Counted from the first letter of the stretch, positions 25,901-41,609 are shown. The stretch is DNA of 64,000 bases from Arbacia lixula (GCA_963669155.1 OZ022579.1:19432398-19496397), one strand, 5' to 3'. Notes: generated from the sequence alone by a model not told the origin. Program-made: numbers and translations.

Positions 25901-28900
25901 CACCAATGGCACACTTGGTGAAATCATGTTTCTAGCAAAAATGAAAATCTAATGAAGGCCTCACCAATGCCCTTCTAGAAACAGTTTCAAAACCACATCT
26001 AGAAACCATCTTTCAAAACACTGATTCTGGAAAAGCATTATTTAATCAACGCAGCATAAATCGTACTCACAGAGGGCTGGCTGGATTCTTCATACAAGTC
26101 CAGTGAGAACAGGCTCTCTCCGTCTGTTTGCCCCTTGAACACGCCTTTGATTTTGCTCCCCAGCTTGCTCATAGCTGCGAACGTGTCACTCGACCTCTTG
26201 CTGGCAACCCTGTACAGAAAAGGCCATATAGAGATACAGTTTAACCTTGACACAAACACAGCTGCAACACCTTCCACAGCAGGAATTCAGAAATGTAGTT
26301 AGTGAGTAAAATTCAGGATACTATTGTATTTTTACAAGGAAAAAAGCAAAATCTATGATTAAAGTTTGGGGTTAAAAGAGTCAAAAGACAATTAATGCAA
26401 TATCGCATTGATCAAGTGTGGTCCAATCTGTAAGTACACACATTCTCTGATAACAAAGTTCCAGATAAAACAGAGAGAAAGAGGTTTGAAAAAGTGAAAA
26501 TTTGTCATCCTACCAAGGCAGGAATTCAAAATGTGGTTTAGCAAAATGTGGTACTAATTGCATATTAGTGGAATGTAGTTCAAGGAGAAAAAAAGAGGAA
26601 TCTGTGTTAAAATGAGCTCAGAAGAAGAAAAAACAACAAATCATTCCTTTAAATTGAGTATAATGTTGAAGAAAGTTTTCTCAGGTTAAAGAGTTAATCG
26701 AGTGTATAAATACTATTAAGAGAATAAAGTAGAGTAAAAAGTAAAATTTGTCTTTAGGTTTTCTATACCCATCAGGTTAAAACTCCCATCAGAAATTCAC
26801 CCAAGACTATTGTATAATAGTTTCTATACACAGCACATACAGTTTATGAATTCTTAGACTTGTGTAAATGGTTCAACAACCAACATCATATGGTAAGTCA
26901 CCTTCCTTTTCATATTACGTGCAAAATTGTAAACTTTATACATCTATATGTACTGTAATTTCTAGTAATTATGCAGGACTTAACCCCAAATGTGTAGCAC
27001 ATAAACTACACAGTGACACATAGGAGAAAGTCTTAATGCGTACTACATGGACATCTAATGCTTTCATAGCAAAACTAAATGCAATCAATTTAAAATTTGT
27101 AATAAAGGACAAGCATCCTACATGGATGTATCATTAAAAGGGGTTACTTAGGTGCCCTGATTGATTCTTCCAGAAACTACATTTACATGCAACCTGCAAC
27201 TAAAGAGCTGTTTGACCTTGTAATAGATTTGTTGATTTCACATTATCAAAAAAGATAACTAAACACCCAAAGCAGACTTTCTATTTACTTCTAAATATTG
27301 GGTCACCTTCAATGCACCTTAGTATACAGTGTCAAATTGAAAATAGAAAATACACTTCTGTACATACAGTTACACTATGGAGGATAGAAGTTTGTCTACC
27401 TGACTCCACTTTTGGAAGCCAAATGGTGAAAAGTACAAAATTGTCATCTAGAATTGAACAATCCAATTTAATCTACATGAAAGCAAAGCGTACCTAGTAC
27501 ATTTGTTTTCCTCACATACTGTACATGTACTTCTATTGTATGTCCAGCACTACACCAAACTATCAACAATGACCATGCACTAGCACATTATGAGAAGTCA
27601 CCTCTCCTTGCAAACATTTGTCTACAAAATGCATGCACGAACAAAATACATTCTACTGCATTTCACTACCTCCTACAATAAAAACAAAGTCATGATTTCT
27701 AAAGAAGTTTTGAGACATATGTTGTCATTGATGTCTAATTAATGATCATAATTTAAGATGTGATCACAAGCCTAGTTTTTTTTATGTTTGCTATTGAAAT
27801 GCATGCATGATGATGGACGTAATTCTATCTGGGACCATGATACATGTACAGTTGGGCCTGAGTTCAACGTCACAGCTGATTGCAATCATTTGCAGTCAGA
27901 CTGCAGTAAATGTATGGAGCTGATTGCATTTGATTGCAATCAGCTGTGACGTTGATCTCAGGCTCTACTGTAAGTAATATACCACACATACAGTATATAT
28001 AAGCCTCATTATAAATAGTTAAACTATTCACAATAATCACATCATTGCTTGATTTAAACTACCCCGGTACACAAAACTTATGGTTCAACAGATATGCTAC
28101 TATGGGATTTTTGCATACTAATGGTAACAAAATACAGACACAGTACATGTATAAAGCACATAAAAAGTTAATCATACATGTCCATCATATCAACAGTTGT
28201 TATCATCATAGTAATCCCAAAATTAGAGTTAACACTAATTATCTGTACATTCACATACTTTTAAACACTTGAAGATATCCTTCCTAAAACAAACTTGATT
28301 TTTGTCATGCACTAATTGATTTTGAGCTGTTTCACAATTAGTAACAAAACCATCAAATCTAAAGAGACAGTAAACAGACTACATGTTTAATACAAAACAA
28401 TATTTTGATCCAAAAAGGGTTCAATCCATTGCAGTTTTGTTTCAAAGTTAGTTAAATCCATCAAAATAAAATCATACTATTCTTTTTGTTAAAATAAAGT
28501 GTGGCGTAACATTTCTATAATAGAGTATTTCAATAAGGAAAAATTGCATCACTGCGAACGTAGAAAATATATTGTTCTCTGAATCACGTTATTGGGATTA
28601 GGTTTTTTTTTTTAGATAGGATCTCTTCATGCCTTTATACCTACTAGATCATTAATACATTGATAAACATAAACTCCAAACACAAACATACATGTACATA
28701 CCGTACATACATACATACATGTACATACATACATACTAATACAAGTCAACATTTTCATATCATATACAGTATTGATGCGACCATGCAACAACAGTCATTG
28801 AGACCCCAAAGTCTGTACAGCGTTAAATCTATCATTCATTTTGACCCAGCAAATATTAATTCCATCACTTTGCAGGGTTTATATAAACTTAACTACAAGC

Positions 28901-31900
28901 AAATTTAAGCACGAAGTAGGAGCTATAGCCACACTCAAATTGTTGATGACTAATGCATACGATTTATGCACTGCTCAGCAATGTTGGTCAAAGCCAAGTG
29001 ACAAACCAGTCCAATCCATACACATGTACTACAAGCTAATACGTTTTATGTTTACACATTGTCCTAATAAAGTAATCACTATTAGTGATTATTATGGCTG
29101 ATTATGATTTCACCTAGGTTTTCTGACTGCTTCTATATTTTGTTTATAATGTTATAATGTTAAAAAAAGCAATGTTATTCAAATTATGTTTTAACTGATT
29201 TATGGAAGCTTGTATGGATTCACAAATGTGAAAGGGAATTATCAATGATAAATGCTGGATAAATGTCAATGTAAAGAACCATCAAAATGTTATTGAATTG
29301 TACATATTTAGTTATGAATATTCATATTACTAAATCTTTTAAAAACCAAAGGCAGTCCAAAACTAAAATCAGACAAACATTTAATACATATCTCAACTAA
29401 AATGTATTCAAAGTTAGTTGCTATTTTCTTATTATTATACGATATAAATCTCTTTCATGATCACGGTGATGTAAATTTACACACAATTAAGCCTACATGC
29501 AAAGTGTCACGATTTTATACTTTTTTTTATCCAAATAAACCATTATCAATTCAATTCAATGCAATTCAATTCGATGCAATTCAATTCATTTTCATGTGCA
29601 TTCATTTCGTGCTACAAATGGAGACTATGAAGTGTACAAACATGAACACACAATTCATCCATCGTAACAGCAGTTTATGATGTGCAAAATAAGGCCAATC
29701 GATATATTACCCCTGTCCCTGTAGCTATACACCAAACATGATTCTTGTAAAACCGATGAAGCCCACATGCACTAGCCCTCACTAACCACACATCTCCTTT
29801 GTGCTATGCACACCATGCCCAAACCACTTTTTATCAAGAAAATGACACATGCAAACATACATGTACATACTTGTACAAACATCACACACCATTTGATTAT
29901 AGAATATGAATTTATATGAATGATTGAAACTGTGGTTGCCATTGACTGTATGTGTAAATGAAAATATTATACGATGATTCTTTCAGCATACTGTGCTACT
30001 TGTCAGTATTTTTTTTTACCTGAATAAATAAAAAAAATATATAAATAAATATATAAATAAATAAATAAATAAATAAATAATGAATAAATTAATTATACTA
30101 ATGAGCCATATGTTCGTAGTTCTTATCATACAATGTACAGTAATTGATTTGTCAGGGAACCTCGTAAAGTGCATTGATATGACCACTGTCATGAAATGCG
30201 TTAGAGAAAAACGACCCGTTATTATTATCATATCTGTCATATAATACTCTATAGTAAATAGTAGTAGTAAAATACGAGCTGTGATTGGCTAGATTGGTCC
30301 CAAGTGACCTTCCTTCAAAAAGTTTTCACTGCTCTTTACAAATAAAATCTGTGACTTTGCTATGGTAAAAATCATGAAGGGGGACTTAGATCAAGGGATC
30401 CATTTACCATAATAAATAGTGAACGTTCTATCATACAATATTACTGGACTATATGAACTCCAAATATAAAATTATCCCTCGTGCAGGTCTATTTCACCTC
30501 GGCCTTCGGCCTTGGAGAAATAAACCTGCACTCTGGATAATCTTATATTTGTCGTACATATAATCTAGTATTTTGTCCCATAGATTGTACACTACTTATA
30601 TAATATCATACTCCATAACCAGATTGTCCCACACACTATGCGAGGTAAAAGCCTTAATAAAAGATAAAGCTTGAATTGAACTTGACCACAACTGTATTTT
30701 TGGAGAACCAAAGAAATATCCTGATTTCAAGGCACAATAGGACAAGGTACAGTTAGAAACAGCTGTCTGCCCAGCCACAAACGATTCTCTAAGAGCATTT
30801 GGTACTTGGATCACTTGTCATACGTATGAAGAAGTCCATCATTCTACAGGTAAGTTTACATGCTTTGATAATATAAATTTATCTCTTTCCTCTAAAAAAA
30901 TATATTTTCTCACATTTTTAACAAGTTTTAAAGAGCGTGATATTCTTTCACATGCAGGAGATAATACTGAAGAGGTTGTTGTGTTACCCAAATGAAATAA
31001 CACAAGACTTTGAATAAAATTTTTATAAGAAATAATATTTACAAATATATAAAATATTAATTATGTTATGTGTAAGAATGGTTATGCGTAATGGGTGTTC
31101 ATGGAGTAGCATGTTACCACCAATGCATATTTATATCAAGGAAAAATATGACATTCTTGGATAAAAAATCATGGAAAATGATAGCAGGAAAGTGCACTTG
31201 TGACGTCACAGCTTCATGATGTGTTTCTTGCCTCATCAAAATGACAATACTTGTATCATGTTTGTAAATGTCTGATTAGTTGTATAATTTTCCTCAAAGT
31301 TGGCTCAACCTTTATTGGTTCTGCTTCTGCGATATTTCTGCTTCTAAAGAGAACAACATATGTTTGGATTGGACCTCCCCTTTAATGTATGAGAAAGACT
31401 CTGTTTCATTGGTCCATGAGTATATCAACAAGTCTAAGGGTGGTTTAAATCTAGGTCAGGCATGGAACTTCATGACTGGAAACATACTGATGAAGTCAAA
31501 TTTGATGTTCATTCTGTTTTCCACCCCTATCCACTATCCATAATACCAGCAGGGTATAATTAATAACTTCAGTCTGAATTGAAACTATCAAATCCCCTGT
31601 GCCATCCAAACACATTTATTATAACATGTGGGCAGTTGTATCTACAACAGCTGTAGATAATGTCACCTCCTTGTACAGATTTATAAGACAAAGCAGTTCA
31701 CTATGACAATCAAGCTTGTGCGAGGTCCAGACACTATACATCATACCTTCTGCCACACATATTCATTTCCCCCAAGGAAATTAGGCAGAGATTTCTACAC
31801 GCAGCTCATGCAAACTACACAGTTTATCTCAGTATCTTTTTCCATACTAATACTAAGTTTGAATGAAATATTCTGCAAATGACCAACACTATCCTCTACA

Positions 31901-34900
31901 TGAACTTTGTTTTAGTGAAAGAATGCATGTCAGGTGCCAGGATTTATAACTAATGATGTGCAGTTTTAATCACCCTTATTATACTAGTTAGGATTTCTTA
32001 GCACCTTTGATACTAAATATTCAGTCACAGTATAAACAGAAACTAGTTCACATTCCACCATGTCCTACGACCTCCCATGCACCTTGTATGGGAGACTGTG
32101 AGACATATCCAAGTTTCTATTGACAACTACTGTACTACGCCCTAATCCGACAAAAGGAAGCAAGAGGCAAATGACTCAATTTTGAGCTTTATGTGTTTTT
32201 TTTTTAATGCTTAGATACATGCATTAAGTGCTATATAAATGTTATATATCCTTATAATCATGAAGAGTCTAACCAGGTTTCTCTATGTACACAGCCAAAT
32301 CTGATACATTCTCTGCTCATGTACAAGAAAAAAATTATCTTGTTGATGGAAAAGAAATAATCTTGCTGTGAGATATTTGATCTGAAATAATGTCCTGTCG
32401 CATTGATGCCAGACAAAACACTTGCTCATTGACAAGAAAAATCCCTTTTGCTACTTGCTTCCTTCTGTGGCAATGAGGCAGTACTACACTGCATACATGA
32501 CAGGATTTAGTCAAACACATACATCTTAATAATATGTACTGGTACGAGACTCCATATAACTGTATACATCCTCCACACTGAAGGCTATAAACTATAACAT
32601 ATCTGCTCTATTTGCATACTGACCGTTGCAGAACAGACAGGGGAGGAGGGGTGGAGTTTACTGGAGAAGGGATGGGTTCGGGGGTCGAACAACTTTTTTT
32701 TTTGGATAAAATAAACAAACATTCAATATTTACACATTTCACAATTGCAAAGGATATGATATCGATCACAATAGGACGACATGATGATTGCATGTACGTG
32801 TACGTGGATGATGACATATAAGATACGGAATGTTGTATCCCAAGCAATATGAGATCATGATGAGAATTGTCATTCAAAGCGGCGGGGGGAGGGGGGGGGG
32901 GTAATGATGATCCATATTCACATCCACAGAAAAAGATATCAAGTACCAGTTTACAATGATCACAACCATGAGGATATACATGACAACAGAACCAGGAAGT
33001 GAGGGGGGGGGGGGGGATGACGAGGTGTACGAAGACGACCCATACCCCCAAAGGAACATGCCACCATCCATGGAATAATTCAAACATCGTTGACATCAAA
33101 CAAGAAAGGTAGACAAAGAGTTGGGAATAAAGAATGTATAAAAAGATAAAATGGAAGAAAGAAAGTGAAAGAAAGAGACAGAAAGGAAGGGAGACAGGGT
33201 AAGAAAAATGGTAATAGGCAAGAAAGAAGAAATCAAACGATGATGGGAATAAAAGATACCAGATGACAAACACAGAAAGGATGATTACAAAGCCACAACA
33301 TATTTGAGAACAATCAACCAACAAATCAGGCAGAAACGTGAATAAGGACAGAGGATGGATCCGAGTGGAGCAATTAGAGACAGAAACAAAATGTTTAGAA
33401 TAGAGAGTTAGACATGAATACAAGGCACAACAACATTTCTCTCATATTAGTAAATGTCATAATGGGTAGCATCATGAATTATACTGCCAAAACAAATTAG
33501 TGTAAAGATTATGAAAAAACACAGCAATCACAAGTCATATTTTGTGGTTTTCGGTTCATAGAAATGTGGTTTGATATAATTATAACACCAAACATGTTGG
33601 TGCATTTACATTTTGAAAGGACAAAAAATAAAAAAAATGCGTAGTGGCTAGGTGCATTGTCCAGGTGGTTGTTGGATGCAGGGGATTTAAAACACAATTC
33701 ATATAGGTGGGAAACATGGCCTTTTGTAATGAGTCATTATCAGCATTATCAACAGTGGGTGGTTCTATACATGTGGTTGTTAAAGCAGGTTGGACTGTAT
33801 TAATGTATCAAACAACTCTATGGCTTAAAGGGCATATACTGTACTGGGAAGACAAGAAAACCTTCAAAAGTTGATCATTAGCAATCTTCTCGCCAATGGT
33901 CTTAAATTCATGTATTGTCCATTTTAGAAACTTGCTGAAAGTTATTTGCCCTAAAATTATCCACATTTGGAGTAATTAGTGATTAATTACAAATCCTCAC
34001 ATTGTTCGGGCCGAACATTTCAAGGATTTGTTATTTAATCACTAATTATTCGAAATGTGGATCACATGACGGAAAATAACTTTCAGCAAGTTTCTAAAAT
34101 GGACAATAAATGAATTTAAGACCATTGGCAAGAAGATTGCTCATGATCACCTTTTGAATGCCTTTTTGTCTTCCCAGTACAGTATACTCCCTTTAAGATA
34201 AAAATATTATTCATAGAAATGAAAGCACGCAAATCATTACGGTATGTTGACATCAACAATAGTGGTTTAAAGTTATGTGCCATTCTAGCAAGACTGTAAG
34301 TGATTGAAGTGATTAATTCATTAATGGACAAAATGCAAACTGATATCACAAGAATATAGAAATAGCTGATTTGAGTAGTATCTTACCAACTTGATCCTCT
34401 TGCTAAAGCCTGTTTTCTTTTGCCACAGAGAAGTGTGTAGTACTGTGGGAGAGAAACACAACAATTTTTATAATCTTAACACGTCTGCTTAAAAGTACAC
34501 TACAAAATATATGAAAACAAGATTCGAAATGATAATATCACAACTGGTAAAGTAGAATTTATGGCTAAATCGCAGAAGTGCTTTTGCTTACAGAATGATT
34601 TTAAAGACAGGGGAGACTTATCATGAAGTCTTTATGACAGGGTAACTTTTTCCAAAACAATTTAAATAATTTGCAATCCGACGAATCAATATATACTGAC
34701 CAATCGTAAAACATGCTACTGCACACATTTTGCTGTATGAGACATCTTAGGGCTAATATATCATTTTAGAATTTGTAACGGTGTATGTCCATATTTGGTG
34801 TTTCTATTTGGTGTTTCATATTTGGTGTTTTTAGCAAGATGTTATGTTATCATGTTTGCCCATTCTACAATGAATTACTCATCTTCAAACTTTTTTTTAT

Positions 34901-37900
34901 GTAAAACTTTCAAATGGCCCAACGGTAAATTCCTCACATGCTTAATTTCAGCATGAAAGTATTTGCTATTTTTGTTCTCTTACCTCCTCGGAGTGGTGAA
35001 ACAGCGGACAGTAGGTGCTTTCCAGCAAGCTGAAGACATACTCATAGGCTCTGTGTGATTGATGCAAAATAACAAACATTAACCTCCCAAGAATCATGAC
35101 ATCGCAGTACATTTTGTGGCACTAAACTGTCAATGCAGTCAAAATAATCCTGTTCCTGGTTTGAATATGAAGCCAGAAAAAGACTATAATTGTCAAATTT
35201 CTCAATATGTCACTAGCAGATAAAAGAACAAACTAACAGTGACATATTTCTTCAAATTGCTGGAGAATTTTGTAGCATAACACAAATAATCTCAAGCTAT
35301 ATTCCTTGTTCATGGATACCCAGCTCTAGCTGAATGTGCTCTCTAAAAATGTGAGAAATATTCAAATGCAATCTTTAAATCTCCATGAAACAGGTTTTTT
35401 GAATGGTATGAAGTACACATTTCATTTTCAAAGCTGTTACCGTACATGCTAAAAATGTCTCTTTCTATGTTTGTGCTATCATCAACATTATCTTAACTTC
35501 AGGGTGGCCTTTCCCTTTAATACGGGTAAATGTTCACTCACCGGAAGAGAGTCAAAGTCTTCCTCATGCGCACAATCCCATCATGATGTCCAGTCACAAC
35601 TGGAGAAAAAAAAGGATATTTGGATTTGTTTTCCTCTTTGTAACATATGACTGAAATGTACACACCAGGTTTTGTGACGCATTGAAAGATGAGAAACAGA
35701 TTTAGGGGGAAGGGTGGGGGGGGGGGGGTAAAGGGTAGGTAAAGGGTACTGGTAGAAGAGACAAAGCATTGAGGAATGTTTCCATTAGGATAGAATGATA
35801 AATGTTATGAATCAAAAATTTATATACCGGTGATTCGGATGAGTACCAGTGATAAACCACTTCTGTGTGAGCCCAGCTTTAAAGTAACTTCAGTTCACAT
35901 AGTATATTTTGCGGTGTTTTCCCCGAATTTAGCGAATGAAGCGCAGACCGCAAAAATAATAACACAAGCAATTTGACGGTTGTTACTGATTGTTATATCC
36001 AGCACTACAAATTGGCTGGCTCATACTATGAGCTATAACAGATGGGTGCAGTGTATCTTGTCAGTGTACTAGTGCTTGCGGGGCAACTTTTCTGACTTGT
36101 TTTGTATCATTTTGTACGCCTGTTTGCTGGGTCCCGAGAGATGGGCTCGAGAAAGTAAGTGCTCATGAAATGATCGGCGTTGTCATAAATCATAAGAAAA
36201 TATCTGTATGCAAAATATACACTGTTAAAAATATTTGTTGACAACATTCACAGAATTAAATGCGACACAGCCTCGATGAGAAGCCTTACTGTCTTGGACA
36301 GCCTGGACGATGTCCTCTTCAAAGTTGATCCTGTCCATGGCGTCTGGAGCGAAGTAGAGGTTGTACAGCTCCCTGGCCTCCACATGGAGGTCCTGTTTCT
36401 GCTGATCAGTCATATCAGGCACCAGGCTGCGGCGGTTGAAGTCCTCTACAAGGTCAAAGGTCAAGGATTAACGGTCACCACTATCAATATATAGATGATC
36501 CAGATAATCATGATAATAATTACAGCAAGTATAGCTCCCCGACCTCAACATGAAGCATGCCAAATATAGAGTAAACACATATTAGACAAAACATGGAAAC
36601 ATATTACGTAGATTCCTTGTGCAATGTGCAAAGAACAAAATACGTAGCCAATTAGATCACTCCTATCCTCTTTGAATAGTCTAAAAAAAGACAATTCTTC
36701 ATTGTATGTTAAGCGGTCATGGGAACTGAAAAGCTGCTCTTACCAACTGTGAGGCAGAACTGTAGTAGGTTGAGGGCGCCCTCTCTCCTCATGAACTGCA
36801 GGAATGGGAAGAGCAGTGAGCTGTTGCTCAGGAGCTCTGAGGTCTCATAATGAAGAGCCTGAGGAGGGAAAATTAAAATAAGTCAAACAAAATTTCAAGT
36901 TATGTAATGAGAAATCAATAATATCTATTCAGAAAGAATAACCCTTTTTCATCATACTCCATTGCGATAATTGTGACTTATTGGTGGTTTTGAGCTGACA
37001 GGTCACAAATGAAAGAGTGTTAATTATTGAAGCTGTGGAAACATGAAGAGGATAGTGTTTTTGCCCAGACTCTCTCATGTTGAAAAATGTTCCGAATTGA
37101 AGGGGATATTCAGAAATAGTCATCTTGATTGAATCTCTGATAAGCCTAGACAATAAGCGTGTTCTCACAGCAGTGGTTGTCCGTCTGCACTTTGCTTTAG
37201 TAACTAATTAACTTTCTGTAAAAAGCCTTGTCTAAAGAAAATATCATTAGATTTTTGGATGGAGCTTGTTGAAATGAATAAATAAATTTCAAACTGTCTA
37301 AGATGCTGGGCATGACTAAAATTGTTTGCACTGGTTTTTACAGAATGCCAGCAGGAGATTGCATACAGAATCTCTCTTGCACCTTCTCTTTCACTCTCCC
37401 CCCCCCCCTTCCCCACCATATACATTTTAACTATATTGAACTATTATGTACTATTCAGACCCTTTAAGTTTCATGGAAAGCAAATATTTATTTCATTTTA
37501 TGCCATTCAAATAAATTTTGAATAATTTCGTAGCCTTGGCCCCATTGCATAAAACTTACCATTAATGGTAACTCTGCCATCAATGGCAACTACCATGGTA
37601 ACATCATTCAACAGCCAATCAAATGCAAGATTTCCCTACAAGTTGCCATTGATAGCAGAGTTACCATCAATGGTAAGTTTTATGCAACAGGACCCTTAAC
37701 TGAAATCAATGACAAAGTCAAATATGTAAAACATGCACATCTGGAATCAAATAAACATAACACATAGATAGCTATAAAATAAAAATATATATAATGGGAT
37801 ATGCGCAAGATCAATTAAACCAACTTTAATAGATTATCGAAATGTGACGTAATTTGTTGTCAAGAATACTGGTTCTATAATGCGGGTAAAGCGAGCAGCT

Positions 37901-40900
37901 GTGATCACAGCGAAGCCTCTCATAGGAAGCGCCTGACAGTAGCCCGCTAGACAATGTTAGACCAGTGATACTCTCACTTGAGTGTTGTTGTTTAGAACCA
38001 GAAACCTGCGTGACAATGGATATGATGACACCACTTTAGTACTCGATTCAAATATGAGCCTGACTTACATTGTTGCCACTGACAGGCCTGGCTTCACAGA
38101 AAGCCTTCAGCAGGTTGACTGGCTCGGTCGGAGGGTCCGAGGATATTGCCATCTGCAGAGAAACAGATTACATAACATAGTAAAACCTGCTTAAGTGACT
38201 GAGTGGAGAGAAAGACCACCCGCCTTTAAAGACCACATTTGAGGTTTCCCTTGAAAAATATTTCACATCAAAACATGATAAACATGCAATTACCAAAAGG
38301 AGGTTTAAATGATACGGTATCAGCTTATCAAGAAAGTCAATAGCTGTTACTTCAAATGCATAATCTTAGGATTACATCCTTCAGAAAATACTTTTCTTCA
38401 ACATTAAGCAAATTTGATATGAAAACAATGTGCAGAAACTCTTAAAAAAATAATAATCTTAAAAATCAGAAGACTTACAGGCTCCTCATCAAAGAAGACT
38501 TCCAGAATTTTGTTGACAACATCCTGCAACAAAATGAAAAGAAAACATTAAAAAACATATTACAACTTCAAAACAAAAGAAAAATTACAGAAATTCTTTA
38601 GTCAAGACCTTTCTTACTACTCAATCCATCAACTTTATAAACTGAAAACAATAATTTGATAACATATCTTTATCTTACTTCCAATATAAATTCAGGGCCC
38701 TGTTTTATAAAGAGTTGTGATTGACCTGAATCGAATGCCAATCCCTTATCTCTAATGTACAGAGTTACGATTGATATCAATCGCAATTCTTTACAGACAG
38801 GGCCCTGGACTGCAAATAAACCCTTTTCTTGTTTCATTTAAACCGTGCAATGTAAAAGCTGAGGCAATACACAAGTATTGATGCGTATTTGAATTCAATA
38901 GTTTCCAACACAATTGGATTATCGCCATAGAGACATCAACACTACACAAGGCACATATTGGTTATTAATGGAAAAGATACATAAAAATGACAAATTACTC
39001 ATTAGTTTAAGAGATATTATCATCGACAGACGTACCGGGTTTGCTATGACGTCCATGCCTGGCATGATAAGTGATCTGGACAGCAACTCTCTCAGAAATG
39101 CAATAGTGCAGCTAAGGAGCAAAAAAAAAAAAGAATGAAGGAAAATATTAGACTCCATCACATTAACATGAAGATCTAACAACAGATTTCCAATGTGGTA
39201 CATAAAACCAAACCATATTGAATGACATGCAATGGAACAGGTAAAATAATTTGTTTAAAAATCTGAGCATGAAGCAAAATGTGAAGTCACCTTTTTACGA
39301 TGTGACACATGAAAGTAATCTGTAGCCCTTTCTTCTAAAGAATTGCAATTGATTACAACTACACTTGTGCTTGACATCAATCATTACAATGTAGATAAGG
39401 GAGTGGACTTGCGATTGGTTCAGGTCAATCGCAACTCTTTGTAAGACGAAAGCCAGATATCCTTCATAGCTTTGTACATTAGAGATTATACAGATTAATC
39501 ACAATAAAGCCACTTTGTAATTGCAATCTGCGCATAAGCAGATAATTGCTGGTAGAAAGTGACCTCAGGTCAATGGCACTACATATAGCGTAAATTGGAA
39601 ATGTATTAGATAGTCAACCACATTTCAGCTTATTATCATGCAGATATGACAACAGCTATTCAGCGCTGAAAAGTTAGTGAAAGAACATTCCACCATGTGC
39701 ACCTGCTTCTATTGTTGGCCTGGGCACACTGCAAAATGTCTTTACATACATCATCCAACACAGCTCCATGAAAAAATTCCAGTCAGCAGTCTGGTAGTAT
39801 TTATTCAGTGGATTGTCAGACCATATGGGGTCCGTATCACAAAGAGCTACGATTGATATCGATTGTAACTTGCAATTGATATTGATTGTGAAATCATTCA
39901 TAGGCTTGATCTTGCAATAGATAGCTGTGATAGTTTGTGATACAGAGACTTGCAATAGCTTTTCAAATAATCGCAAAGTTGCTATAGACAGCAGCTGACT
40001 CTTTGTGATACGGGGCCCAGGTCTATTCTCTGCATGACAAGGCCCTGTGCTGTGAGTGTACTGACTTGCTGGCTTGAGGCTCCTTGGGCACGATGAAGGG
40101 GAAGAGAAGGTCACACAGGTTCCTGATGTACTCCAGTTCAGCGTGCCTGTTCCTTGCTGCCACATGTAGGTGGCTCCCATACTGCTTCAAGGTCAAGTCT
40201 TGGATGTCAGCACCCCATCTCGCTGCAAGGACAAGGGACAGAGTCAGCCTCAGTCAAGATTATAGCTTATAGTGGGGCCAAAATATCATTTACATTATTA
40301 TGTGTATGAATCAGCCTCATTCAAATTTATTTAGCAAAGTATTATCATCTAGGTTCATGAGATTTGTAAACATTAGCTAGAAATATATGCTTAATTTTGT
40401 CTATTAATTTTTTGGGTCTTTTTCCTTTATTAAGGATATTTTTTCCAAATATTGTTTATGACATAAAAAAAATAACATGTCACATGAATAGAACTACATT
40501 TGTAATTACAAAAAATCACATAATATTCAAATACAATTCATATCTTAGCAAAATAGTATTATTTAGAGTAATGAAATTTATAAATATTAGCTAAAATATA
40601 TGCTTACACTCACAGCATAGATTTAAGGAAGAGCAAGTGAATAATATATTCATACATTTATGCTGTACTGCTTTATAGTCAAGTCTTGGATGTCAGCACT
40701 GCATTGTGCTGCAAGGAGAAGGGATGGAGTCAGCCTCATTCAAGATTATAGCTTATATTCGAGGCACAATATTATTTATGGTGGTGTAATGTGTAAATGC
40801 TAACTAAAATTATAAGCTTAATCCAAGGCACTGATTTACAAAAGATCTGAAATAATCTTACTTTTATATATATAAAAAAAGAAGTTATTCAGGAAATCAG

Positions 40901-41521
40901 GTCATTTTGGAATAGCAAGTCTTGTTCTGTTTAATATAATCGATGAAGAATGCTAGGAATGTCAACTCAATTGCTACCTTTCTTTTTTGCTCTGAGATAA
41001 ACATCCAGATGACTCAAGCCAGCTTTTATCAGCTTGTCCAGGATGACTGTGGGCAAATCAACCTACAGTGAAGAAAAATGAACTAAGTAAAGTAAATGCA
41101 ACACTCATTCCAATATCACACCCAAGTAGCAATCTCTAAAGACACACCACAATCAGAGCAAAGCATACACATTTGATGAAACTACCTGGTACTTCATAAA
41201 GCATGCATTTAAAGATGATTTCCAACAGCATAATATTATCAACAAAAGAACACAATTAGAAATTGATCTAAAGATAACACAAATATATGTCCCATTCAAT
41301 ATGTCCCATTCAAAAGACACAGAGAGTACTTGTTTGGTTTCCTTGAACAGCTAAAGAGAAATGTGCCTTTCAAGAGTTTGCAATAAATTTGGAAATATCA
41401 AGTAGGATTAAACATACGAATACGAGAGACCAAAGAGCATGAGTATTAAAGAGAGAAAGAAAGATAGAGAGAAATAGGGAGAGTGTGTGAGAGAGAGAGA
41501 GAGAGAGAGTGTGTAGATAGC

Positions 41522-41609
<88 letters not shown>

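Larger units (their letters stand above)
26210..34386. other. SNX14 intron 15 (8.2 kb), no gene seen
   Basis: This is the largest intron of the window. Phases of exons 15 and 16 match directly, so no exon is missing in it. Contents seen: a palindrome at 27850-27968, ATAC repeats near 28695-28735, an ATTCA-type repeat at 29550-29590, (AAAT)n at 30025-30080, a small palindrome at 30462-30550, G runs near 32887 and 33004, GAAA-rich sequence near 33150-33220 and a TTAA-bounded foldback at 33825-34196. A 271-codon minus-strand frame at 32608-33423 is low-complexity and not credible. Confidence 0.75.

Noticed and set aside
30596-30814. 72-codon minus-strand frame as an RT fragment
   Set aside because: No reverse-transcriptase or other motif could be recognised; likely chance.
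32608-33423. 271-codon minus-strand open frame in SNX14 intron 15
   Set aside because: Composition-driven (F, L, S, P runs from GA-rich and G-run sequence on plus), no domain, inside an intron whose flanking exons are in phase.
34387-34442. Suspected missing exon between SNX14 exons 14, 15 and 16
   Set aside because: Exon 15 is also open in a second frame that breaks the phase. When read as YYTLLCGKRKQ and the exon 16 acceptor is placed after TACAG, all phases agree and no extra exon is needed.
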